Program-made: the position numbers and the translations under genes
Assembly: GCF_013266735.1 (NCBI RefSeq)
Contig: NZ_JABSNU010000008.1
Location: 1 to 64,000 of the forward strand
DNA from: Pedobacter foliorum
GTDB lineage: Bacteria; Bacteroidota; Bacteroidia; Sphingobacteriales; Sphingobacteriaceae
Direction: 5' to 3'
Length of the DNA stretch: 64,000 nucleotides
Notes under the pieces: generated by a model
The model's database searches: none
What the model saw: only the letters and a program-made list of their open reading frames with translations
Told to the model about the DNA's origin: nothing
Shown here: positions 54,476 to 62,176 of the stretch, one piece after another
Numbering within the stretch: the stretch's first letter is position 1
Layout: each line of letters opens with the position of its first letter

Positions 54476-56767
54476 ATGATTAAACAATTTTTAACCGCCT
54501 CATTAGTCCTGGCATCATCTGCACTTTTTGCGCAGAACGTAGGAAAAATAACTGATCCGGTAGAATGGATCAATCCGCTAATGGGTACTGCAAGTAAACC
54601 AAGCTTATCAAATGGAAATACCTATCCTACGATAGCATTGCCATGGGGTATGAACTTCTGGACTCCACAAACCGGTAAAATGGGCGATGGATGGGCTTAT
54701 ACCTACGACGCTGATAAAATAAGAGGATTTAAACAAACACACCAGCCATCTCCTTGGATGAATGACTATGGTCAGTTTTCAGTAATGCCTGTAACAGGTA
54801 AAATGAGATTCAATCAGGATGAAAGAGCTAGCTGGTTCTCTCACAAATCTGAAATTGCAAAGCCTTACTACTATAGCGTTTATTTGGCTGATGCTGATGT
54901 AACCACCGAGATTACACCTACAGAAAGAGCTGCTCAGTTTCGTTTTACTTTCCCAAAATCAAACGATTCATACGTAGTTGTTGATGCTTTTGATAAAGGT
55001 TCATACATTAAAATTATTCCTGGCGAACGTAAAATAATTGGTTACAGTACCAGATACAGTAGCGGAAAGCTTGAAAGCTTTAAAAATTACTTTGTTATTT
55101 ATTTTGATAAACCTTTTACATCGGCAAATGCCTGGAAAGGAAACAGCCTTGCAAAGGATACGCTTGAATTACAGAGTGATCATTCAGGTGCTATCGTAGG
55201 GTTTAAAACTGAAAAAGGAGAGCAAGTAAACATGAAAGTTGCTTCTTCATTCATCAGCTTTGAGCAAGCAGACATCAATTTAACAAGAGAATTATCAAAC
55301 GATAGCTTCGAAACAACTAAACAAAAAGGAAAAGCGGTGTGGAATAAAACACTAAGCAAAATCTCTGTTGAAGGTGGAACTATCGATCAGGTTCGTACTT
55401 TTTACTCAAGCATGTACCGTACGTTGTTTTTCCCTCATAGAATGTACGAGGTAGATAAATCCAATAAAGTTGTACACTATAGCCCTTACACAGGTAAAAC
55501 TATGCCAGGCTATAGATTTGCAGGTACAGGTTTCTGGGATACCTTCAGAGCATTATATCCTTTCCTTAACTTAGTGTATCCTGCAATTAACAAAGAAATG
55601 CAGGAAGGTTTAGTAAACGATTATAAAGAGGGTGGATGGTTACCTGAGTGGTCTAGCCCTAGTTATTCAGATTGTATGATTGGAAACAACTCTGCTTCTG
55701 TAGTTGCTGATGCTTATATTAAAGGTATGCGTGGTTACGACATCAACACATTGTGGGATGCGGTAAAACATGGTGCTAACAACGAAGGTCCACAAGCTAC
55801 TGGTCGTCGTGGTGTTAAATACTACAATGAATTAGGTTATGTTCCTTATGATGTGAAAATCAATGAGAATGCTGCAAGAACATTGGAGTATTCATATGAT
55901 GATTTTGCGATTTATCAGTTAGGTAAAGCTTTGGGTAAGCCAGCTTCTGAAATTGATATCTATAAAAAACGCAGTATGAACTATAAAAATCTGTTCGATC
56001 CTTCAACAGGTTTAATGCGTGGTAAAAATCAAGATGGTAAATTCATGTCTCCATTTAATCCATTCAAATGGGGTGATGCATTTACAGAAGGAAATAGCTG
56101 GCACTATTCATGGTCAGTATTCCAGGATATTGACGGGTTATCTAAATTAATGGGTGGTAAAGATAAATTTGTTCAGAAACTGGACTCAGTGTTTACACTT
56201 CCTCCGGTATTTGATGATAGCTATTATGGTGGTGTTATTCACGAGATTCGTGAAATGCAAATTGCCAATATGGGTCAGTATGCTCATGGTAATCAGCCAA
56301 TTCAGCACATGATTTATTTATACAACTATGCAGGTGCACCATGGAAAACTCAGTATTGGGTACGTGAAACTATGGATAGAATGTATAAAGCTACTCCTGA
56401 TGGATATTGTGGAGATGAAGATAACGGACAAACTTCGGCGTGGTATGTATTCTCTGCTTTAGGATTTTATCCTGTAACTCCAGCAGTAGATCAGTATGTT
56501 ATTGGAGCTCCATTGTTTAAAAAGGTTACGCTTACGTTAGATAACGGTAAAACGATTACTATCAATGCACCAAAAAACAGTGCAGATAACAAATACGTAC
56601 AAGACTTAAAATACAATGGCAAACCATACTCTAAAAACTGGTTAAGCCACTCTACTTTATTGCAAGGTGCAACTTTAGATTTTAACATGGTTGAAGCTCC
56701 GAATAAAGAAAGAGGCACTAGTGAGTCGGATTTCCCTTATTCGTTATCAACAGATACAAATAAGTAA
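54476..56767 (+). CDS. GH92 family alpha-mannosidase
   Basis: A 763-residue exported glycosidase (signal 1-19, LFAQN). The GH92 N-terminal beta-sandwich starts at VEWINPLMGTASKPSLSNGN (about 28-47), and the helical catalytic domain follows. The conserved block GDEDNGQTSAWYVFSALGFY (near residue 645) holds Asp and Glu residues typical of the family. GH92 enzymes are calcium-dependent alpha-mannosidases, mostly exo-acting on alpha-1,2/1,3/1,4 mannosides such as N-glycans. Specificity cannot be told here. It follows a metallopeptidase gene, consistent with glycoprotein degradation. Confidence 0.93.
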   Translation: MIKQFLTASLVLASSALFAQNVGKITDPVEWINPLMGTASKPSLSNGNTYPTIALPWGMNFWTPQTGKMGDGWAYTYDADKIRGFKQTHQPSPWMNDYGQFSVMPVTGKMRFNQDERASWFSHKSEIAKPYYYSVYLADADVTTEITPTERAAQFRFTFPKSNDSYVVVDAFDKGSYIKIIPGERKIIGYSTRYSSGKLESFKNYFVIYFDKPFTSANAWKGNSLAKDTLELQSDHSGAIVGFKTEKGEQVNMKVASSFISFEQADINLTRELSNDSFETTKQKGKAVWNKTLSKISVEGGTIDQVRTFYSSMYRTLFFPHRMYEVDKSNKVVHYSPYTGKTMPGYRFAGTGFWDTFRALYPFLNLVYPAINKEMQEGLVNDYKEGGWLPEWSSPSYSDCMIGNNSASVVADAYIKGMRGYDINTLWDAVKHGANNEGPQATGRRGVKYYNELGYVPYDVKINENAARTLEYSYDDFAIYQLGKALGKPASEIDIYKKRSMNYKNLFDPSTGLMRGKNQDGKFMSPFNPFKWGDAFTEGNSWHYSWSVFQDIDGLSKLMGGKDKFVQKLDSVFTLPPVFDDSYYGGVIHEIREMQIANMGQYAHGNQPIQHMIYLYNYAGAPWKTQYWVRETMDRMYKATPDGYCGDEDNGQTSAWYVFSALGFYPVTPAVDQYVIGAPLFKKVTLTLDNGKTITINAPKNSADNKYVQDLKYNGKPYSKNWLSHSTLLQGATLDFNMVEAPNKERGTSESDFPYSLSTDTNK

Positions 56768-56784
56768 TTGAGATAGATTCGGGT

Positions 56785-56823
56785 AAAAGGGGGTAAATAC
56801 TTATTAGTGTTTACCCCCTTTTT
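56785..56823 (+). terminator. terminator after the GH92 gene
   Basis: AAAAGGGGGTAAATAC ... GTGTTTACCCCCTTTT with T-tract (one G-U pair). A 16-bp stem lying 18 bp after the stop. Confidence 0.88.
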
Positions 56824-56865
56824 ATTAGCGTTACTTTTATTAGCGTCATATATGTTAGCATCACG
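56821..56865. repeat. degenerate 15-bp tandem repeat
   Basis: Three adjacent copies, TTTATTAGCGTTACT, TTTATTAGCGTCATA and TATGTTAGCATCACG. The last copy provides the left edge of REP-like element 3. Confidence 0.55.
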
Positions 56866-56959
56866 TCATCCTGAATTTATTTCAGGACCCCTCAAGAGAA
56901 AGAAAGCCATGCTAGTGCGAGGTCCTGAAATAAATTCAGGATGACGGGGCGCTAACATA
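56851..56959. repeat. REP-like intergenic element 3
   Basis: A near-perfect inverted repeat: 26-bp arms at 56864-56889 and 56921-56946 (beginning CGTCATCCTGAATTTATTTC) plus outer 9-bp arms TATGTTAGC / GCTAACATA. Each 26-bp arm also contains its own palindrome, CCTGAATTTATTTCAGG. The centre is CCTCAAGAGAAAGAAAGCC with GTGCGA. It occupies most of the gap between two terminators and could form a long hairpin or a cruciform. Confidence 0.85.
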
Positions 56960-56965
56960 GAGCCA

Positions 56966-57004
56966 AAAAAAAGACCCCTGTTGTAACACAACAGAGGTCT
57001 TTTT
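56966..57004 (-). terminator. terminator for accD
   Basis: AAAAGACCCCTGTTGT, loop AAC, ACAACAGAGGTCTTTT (one mismatch). On the minus strand it is followed by a T-run. It lies 47 bp from the accD stop. Confidence 0.8.
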
Positions 57005-57050
57005 ATATAAGATTATACTAACAGCCAGTAATTACACTAACAATTACCAA

Positions 57051-57896
57051 CTAGTGTTTCATCATTTTAAGGAAAGCAGCAAGTTTTGCTTTCATCATTC
57101 TGCGATCTACAATAAAATCAAGGAAACCATGTTCTAAAACGAATTCTGCAGTTTGGAAACCTTTAGGAAGATCTTTCTTTATAGTTTCTTTAATAACCCT
57201 TGGGCCAGCAAAACCAATCAAAGCACCAGGCTCTGCGATGTTAATATCACCAAGCATAGCATAAGATGCAGTTACACCACCAGTTGTAGGGTCTGTAAGT
57301 AAAGATATGTAAGGAATTTTAGCCTGACTTAACAATGCCAATTTAGCCGAAGTTTTAGCCATTTGCATTAATGAAAATGCAGCTTCCATCATCCGGGCAC
57401 CACCAGACTTAGAGATCATTAAGAACGGAATTTTATGTTTCATTGAGTAATCAATAGATCGGGCAATTTTTTCACCTACTACTGAACCCATAGATCCGCC
57501 GATGAAATTGAAGTCCATACATGCAATCACAAGGTCTTCACCTTCTATCTTGCCATGAGCAGCTCTAATTGCGTCTTTTAAGCCGGTTTTCTTCATGCTT
57601 TCCACCAATCTGTCGGTGTAAGGCTTGCTGTCCGTAAAGTTCAATGGATCTCCTGATGTTAGATTAGGGAAAAGCTCCGTAAACTTATCATCGTCAAATA
57701 ATACCTGAAAATATTCTTTAGATCCTATTCTTAAATGATAATCACAATATTGGCAAACATATTTATTCTCAACCTGATCGGCAGTATGTAAAGCTTTTTT
57801 ACAATTTGGACACTTGTTCCATAAACCGTCTGGCGCTTCTTTTTTTTCTTCAGTAAGCGTACTAATACCTTTTTTTTCTCTCTTAAACCAAGCCAT
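57051..57896 (-). CDS. accD: acetyl-CoA carboxylase carboxyltransferase subunit beta
   Basis: A 281-residue cytoplasmic subunit of acetyl-CoA carboxylase, the first step of fatty acid synthesis. An N-terminal zinc ribbon (about 26-48, CPNCKK ... CQYC) precedes the carboxyltransferase domain, which contains [11 protein letters not shown] and the [15 protein letters not shown] motif. The start is set at [12 protein letters not shown], the conserved N-terminus. The upstream 228-bp region separates it from fbaA, which is divergent. Confidence 0.95.
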   Translation of the reverse strand: MAWFKREKKGISTLTEEKKEAPDGLWNKCPNCKKALHTADQVENKYVCQYCDYHLRIGSKEYFQVLFDDDKFTELFPNLTSGDPLNFTDSKPYTDRLVESMKKTGLKDAIRAAHGKIEGEDLVIACMDFNFIGGSMGSVVGEKIARSIDYSMKHKIPFLMISKSGGARMMEAAFSLMQMAKTSAKLALLSQAKIPYISLLTDPTTGGVTASYAMLGDINIAEPGALIGFAGPRVIKETIKKDLPKGFQTAEFVLEHGFLDFIVDRRMMKAKLAAFLKMMKH

Positions 57897-58124
57897 GTTA
57901 TTTCTTGAAAAATGCGAGTACAAAGAAACAAAAAAAAATTAGAAGAGTTTAAGGATACTTTAGTTAAACGATTATGAGTCTGTAAATCTTCAGAAAAATA
58001 TAAAATAACACATGATAGCTTCATTACCAAGGCTAAACAATACGCTTTAATTGAAAATAATCGCCGTATTGGTTTGCCTAAAGTGATATTTTTCCTAACT
58101 TCGGCAGATATAAAATTATAAAAA

Positions 58125-59204
58125 ATGAGTTTAAAAGGCTACAAGGGCGTAATTTACGGAGATGCCGTTCAGGAATTGTTTGAACAGGCTAAAAAACATC
58201 AATTTGCTTTGCCAGCAGTAAATGTTACCGGTACAAATACCATTAATGCAGTAATGGAAACTGCCAAAGCAGTTAATTCACCTGTTATCATTCAACTTTC
58301 TAACGGTGGAGCACAATTCTACGCAGGTAAAACATTAAATAATGATAACTTAAATGCTTGCGTATTAGGTGCAGTATCTGCAGCAAAACACGTTCATTTA
58401 TTAGCTGAACATTATGGTGTTGCTGTAATATTACACACTGACCACGCTGCTAAAAAATTATTACCATGGATCGACGGATTGTTAGATCATGGTGAGAAAT
58501 TCTTTGCAGAAACTGGAAAACCATTGTTTTCTTCGCACATGTTAGACTTATCTGAAGAGTCTATCGAAGAGAACATGGAAATCTCTGCTAAATATTTAGC
58601 GCGTATGGCTAAATTAGGTATGACCATTGAAATCGAGCTTGGTGTTACAGGTGGTGAAGAAGATGGCGTTGACAACAGCGATGTAGATAGTTCTAAATTA
58701 TATACTCAGCCTTCTGAAGTAGCTTATGCTTACGAAGAATTAAGCAAAGTAAGTGATAAATTCACTGTTGCAGCTGCGTTTGGTAACGTTCACGGTGTTT
58801 ACAAACCAGGTAACGTTAAATTACAACCGGTAATTCTTAAAAACTCTCAGGATTTCATCAAAGAGAAATTCAATATTTCTGCTGAGAAACCTATCAACTT
58901 TGTATTCCATGGTGGTTCTGGTTCTTCTCAAGAAGAAATCAGAGAAGCTATTTCTTACGGAGCTATCAAAATGAATATCGATACAGATATGCAATGGGCT
59001 ATGTGGGAAGGTATTTTAGATTATTATAAAGCTAATGAAGCTTATCTTCAAGCACAAATCGGAAACCCTGATGGCGAAGATAAACCGAATAAGAAATATT
59101 ATGATCCTCGTGTTTGGTTACGTAAAGGTGAAGAAGCCTTTGTTAAACGTTTAACTCAAGCATTTGAAGATTTAAACTGTAAAGACGCAAGCGATAAATT
59201 GTAA
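58125..59204 (+). CDS. fbaA: fructose-bisphosphate aldolase, class II
   Basis: A 359-residue cytoplasmic zinc aldolase that splits fructose-1,6-bisphosphate into dihydroxyacetone phosphate and glyceraldehyde-3-phosphate. Zinc ligands are in HTDHAAKKLLPW (near 106) and in the later HGVYKPG and VFHGGSGSSQEEI regions. The NIDTDMQWAMW motif at about 285 binds substrate. Length and C-terminus match the class IIA aldolases. Single gene, with terminator at 59224. Confidence 0.95.
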   Translation: MSLKGYKGVIYGDAVQELFEQAKKHQFALPAVNVTGTNTINAVMETAKAVNSPVIIQLSNGGAQFYAGKTLNNDNLNACVLGAVSAAKHVHLLAEHYGVAVILHTDHAAKKLLPWIDGLLDHGEKFFAETGKPLFSSHMLDLSEESIEENMEISAKYLARMAKLGMTIEIELGVTGGEEDGVDNSDVDSSKLYTQPSEVAYAYEELSKVSDKFTVAAAFGNVHGVYKPGNVKLQPVILKNSQDFIKEKFNISAEKPINFVFHGGSGSSQEEIREAISYGAIKMNIDTDMQWAMWEGILDYYKANEAYLQAQIGNPDGEDKPNKKYYDPRVWLRKGEEAFVKRLTQAFEDLNCKDASDKL

Positions 59205-59223
59205 TCCTTGGGTTAAAAGTTAC

Positions 59224-59260
59224 AAAGCGCCACAGGAATTATACTTGTGGCGCTTTTTTT
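59224..59260 (+). terminator. terminator after fbaA
   Basis: AAAGCGCCACA ... TGTGGCGCTTT followed by T5: an 11-bp stem with a loop of 11 nt. Confidence 0.9.
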
Positions 59261-59292
59261 GTTGCATTTTAAACGTAAAATAAATAAAGGTT

Positions 59293-59727
59293 ATGGACGC
59301 ACTTCAGGTAATTAAGGTAAACAATCCGCAAGATTTGGATAAAGTATTTGCAATTAGAAAAACCGTTTTTGTTGAAGAGCAGAATTGTCCTCCGGAACTA
59401 GAATGGGAAAATGAAGATGTTTCTAAACATTTTCTTGCATTGCTAAATAACGAGCCTTGTGGCGCGTGTCGTTGGCGTAAAACAGACAATGGATACAAAT
59501 TAGAACGATTTGCTGTTTTGAAAAAGTTCAGAGGAAAGCGAATAGGACAGGCCCTGGTAGCAGCAGCCTTGTCTGATTTACCTTCTGATGCAGATTATGT
59601 CTATTTAAATGCACAACTGGATGCGATGAGGTTGTATTCAAGGTTTGGGTTTATTGCAGAAGGCGAGCAGTTTGAAGAAGCCGGTATACAGCATTTTAAA
59701 ATGGTTAAAAAGCACCATCACGCTTAG
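59293..59727 (+). CDS. GNAT family N-acetyltransferase
   Basis: A 144-residue acetyl-CoA-dependent acyltransferase. The acetyl-CoA-binding motif is LKKFRGKRIGQALVAAALSD (about 77-96). It resembles the small ElaA/YjcF-like subset with the N-terminal FAIRKTVFVEEQNCP. The substrate is unknown. It ends just before REP-like element 4. Confidence 0.88.
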   Translation: MDALQVIKVNNPQDLDKVFAIRKTVFVEEQNCPPELEWENEDVSKHFLALLNNEPCGACRWRKTDNGYKLERFAVLKKFRGKRIGQALVAAALSDLPSDADYVYLNAQLDAMRLYSRFGFIAEGEQFEEAGIQHFKMVKKHHHA

Positions 59728-59750
59728 TACAGTAATCAAAATAGGGCAAT

Positions 59751-59867
59751 CGTTATCCTGAATCGTCATACCGGCGAAGGCCGGTATCAGGACCCCTCAA
59801 GAGAACAGTATTTATGTAGTAAAGTGGTTTAGCAAGTGCGAGGTCCTGAAATAAATTCAGGATGACG
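59751..59867. repeat. REP-like intergenic element 4
   Basis: The left arm (59751-59794) starts CGTTATCCTGAA and contains the hairpin ACCGGCGAAGGCCGGT. The right arm (59842-59867) is the same 26-bp sequence as the right arm of element 3, preceded by the same AGTGCGA. The inner CAGGACCCCTCAAGAGAA is also identical to element 3. It lies in the gap between the GNAT and HMG-CoA lyase genes. Confidence 0.8.
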
Positions 59868-59889
59868 ATAGTTGATAATGAACGTTGAT

Positions 59890-60753
59890 TTAAAGTTGGA
59901 AAACCTTTTGCGAAAACACAATAGCTTCCTGCCACTTAGCCATGTTCAAGTTTAACGCCTCATTCCTGCTTTCTAAGAAAGCAATAAGATCTTCAGTGGC
60001 CAGATTACCAGTTAAGTCATCAGTTGCCATAGGGCAACCTCCAAATCCTTTTAACGCACTGTCAAATCTACGGCATCCACTTTCATAAGCAGCTTCGATT
60101 TTCTCGAAACGCGTATTGGGCGTACTATGCAAATGCAAACCTATCTCTGTGTTTTCAAACCTTTTAACCAAAGAAGGTAAAATCTCATGTATTTTCTCAG
60201 GAGAAGAAACACCCGTAGTGTCCGATAAAGAAAGAATCTTTACACCATTAGTCACCAATTCATCCGCCCACTTTTCAACTATTTCAACATTCCATTCGTC
60301 TCCATAAGGATTTCCAAAGCCCATCGACAAATAAACTACTGCAGTTTTGCCATGTTTATCACATAGATCTAGCATCTGTTTAACCGTATCCATTGATTGT
60401 GCAATGCTGGAGTTGGTATTTCTTTGTTGAAACGTCTCAGAAATAGAAAAGGGAAAGCCCAGATAAGTTATCTCCTCGTGCACAACAGCTTCCTCAACAC
60501 CTCGTAAATTAGCTACAATTGCCAAAAGTTTGGAGCGTGTAGCACTTAAATCAAGTTTAGCTAATACTTCGCGTGTATCACGCAATTGCGGAATCGCTTT
60601 TGGAGATACAAAACTGCCGAAGTCAATTGTATCAAACCCAACCTGCAACAACAAATTAATATATGCCGCTTTAATATCAGTATCTATAAAATCATGAATA
60701 CCCTGCATGGCATCACGGGGGCATTCTATCAGCTTAATTGACTTTTGGCTCAT
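59890..60753 (-). CDS. hydroxymethylglutaryl-CoA lyase
   Basis: A 287-residue TIM-barrel lyase of the HMGL-like family, which cleaves HMG-CoA to acetyl-CoA and acetoacetate in leucine degradation. The family blocks are present: DFGSFVSPKAIPQLRDT, LSLSDTTGVSSPEKI, GLHLHSTPNTRFEK and the catalytic-loop GGCPMATDDLTGN. The N-terminal RDG-type motif reads ECPRDAMQG rather than RDGLQ. The start at 60753 (MSQKSIKLIECPRD) overlaps the end of the NDH-2 gene by 20 bp, implying one transcript. The activity is likely but not proved. Confidence 0.88.
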   Translation of the reverse strand: MSQKSIKLIECPRDAMQGIHDFIDTDIKAAYINLLLQVGFDTIDFGSFVSPKAIPQLRDTREVLAKLDLSATRSKLLAIVANLRGVEEAVVHEEITYLGFPFSISETFQQRNTNSSIAQSMDTVKQMLDLCDKHGKTAVVYLSMGFGNPYGDEWNVEIVEKWADELVTNGVKILSLSDTTGVSSPEKIHEILPSLVKRFENTEIGLHLHSTPNTRFEKIEAAYESGCRRFDSALKGFGGCPMATDDLTGNLATEDLIAFLESRNEALNLNMAKWQEAIVFSQKVFQL

Positions 60754-62092
60754 CTTTAACAAGTTTGGTAGTCTCATCATTAGCAAGTTTGGTGGTTTCC
60801 AGTAAAAGTTCTGGATTTCCTCTTAAAAATGGACGAATAATTAGCCTTGTCCCTCTGTCGTAACTGAAATAGCTCCATACCCAGTTCACAAATACTACTA
60901 GCTTGTTTCTAAAACCAACTAGTGTCATTAAGTGAACAAACATCCAGGTAAACCAGGCAAATACACCCTGAAATCTTACTTTATGTATATCTACAACGGC
61001 TCTGTTTCTTCCAACAGTTGCCATTGCACCTTTATCAAAGTATTTAAAAGGCTCTGTAGGTTTGTTATTTATAATGTTAATTAGATTCTCAGCAAGCTGT
61101 TTGCCTTGTTGTATTGCAGCCGGCGCAACACCAGGATGACCATTAGGAAGCTCCTCAGTAATCATGGCAGCTACGTCTCCAATGGCGTAAATATTCTCAT
61201 GACCATCAATTCTGTTGATCTCGTTAACTTTTACACGATTACCACGCACTACACTCTGAGGGTTTAAGCCTTCAATCACAACTCCTTTTACCCCGGCCGA
61301 CCAAATTACAGTAGAAGAGGGGATAATGCGACCGTCAACAAGTGTTAATTGCCTACCGTTGTAAGATTGGACGCGTGCATTGGTCATAACCGTTACACCA
61401 AGCTCCTTTAAAAATGCTTCTGATTTCTGCTGAGCCTGAACTGACATAGCTCCTAATAATTCCGGAGAGCCTTCAATCAAATAAATATTTACTTTACTGA
61501 GGTCTAATTCAGGATAATCATTTTTTAGTACATGCTTTTTAAGCTCGGCAATAGCTCCAGAGGTTTCTACACCGGTAGGGCCACCACCAACCACTACAAA
61601 ATTCAGTAATTCTGCTTCAGCAAGTTCATCGGTTGTAATCTGTGCCAGTTCCAGATTTTGCAATATCAAACTCCTAAGGTTTAAAGCTTCGGGAATTGAT
61701 TTCATGGGCATGGCATTTTTCTCAATCTCTGTCTGTCCAAAAAAGTTACTGGTAGAGCCTGTAGAAATTACCAGATGGTCGTATTCGAAAGTGCCGATAG
61801 TCGTTTCAACAACATTTTCAAGAGGCAAAACCTTTTTAACTTCGGTAACCCTAAATGTTAAGTTTTTTTGACCTTTAAAGATTCTTCTTAGTGGAAAAGC
61901 AATAGAGTCAGCCTCTAAGCCTCCGGTAGCAACCTGATATAGTAATGGTTGAAAAGTATGGTAATTATGTTTATCGAGCATAATTACTTCTACATCTTGA
62001 TTTCGCAGTTTTTTTGCCAGTTCGATGCCGCCAAAGCCGCCGCCTACAATTATAATTCTGGGTTTGTTGCCTTTAGGAAAACGTTGCTCCAT
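60734..62092 (-). CDS. type II NADH dehydrogenase (NDH-2)
   Basis: A 452-residue peripheral membrane flavoprotein that transfers electrons from NADH to quinone without pumping protons. The FAD-binding motif IIIVGGGFGGIELAKKL sits at about 13-29, the NADH-binding VVVGGGPTGVETSGAIAEL near 165-183, and the FAD C-terminal block IYAIGDVAAM near 300. A C-terminal hydrophobic segment (WFTWMFVHLMTLVGFRNKLV) anchors it. The start is placed at MEQRFPKGNKPRI. With cydAB it would supply a short respiratory chain. Overlaps HMG-CoA lyase by 20 bp. Confidence 0.92.
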   Translation of the reverse strand: MEQRFPKGNKPRIIIVGGGFGGIELAKKLRNQDVEVIMLDKHNYHTFQPLLYQVATGGLEADSIAFPLRRIFKGQKNLTFRVTEVKKVLPLENVVETTIGTFEYDHLVISTGSTSNFFGQTEIEKNAMPMKSIPEALNLRSLILQNLELAQITTDELAEAELLNFVVVGGGPTGVETSGAIAELKKHVLKNDYPELDLSKVNIYLIEGSPELLGAMSVQAQQKSEAFLKELGVTVMTNARVQSYNGRQLTLVDGRIIPSSTVIWSAGVKGVVIEGLNPQSVVRGNRVKVNEINRIDGHENIYAIGDVAAMITEELPNGHPGVAPAAIQQGKQLAENLINIINNKPTEPFKYFDKGAMATVGRNRAVVDIHKVRFQGVFAWFTWMFVHLMTLVGFRNKLVVFVNWVWSYFSYDRGTRLIIRPFLRGNPELLLETTKLANDETTKLVKDEPKVN

Positions 62093-62127
62093 AAAAATCA
62101 ATTTTGGTAAATATACATAACAAACAA

Positions 62128-62152
62128 AAAGGCATCCAAAAAGGATGCCTTT
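62128..62152 (-). terminator. terminator for secDF
   Basis: AAAGGCATCC, loop AAAAA, GGATGCCTTT. On the minus strand it is followed by TTTTG, ending the SecDF transcript 25 bp after its stop. Confidence 0.8.
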
Positions 62153-62176
62153 AATTATCATTTGTAAGTAATATAC

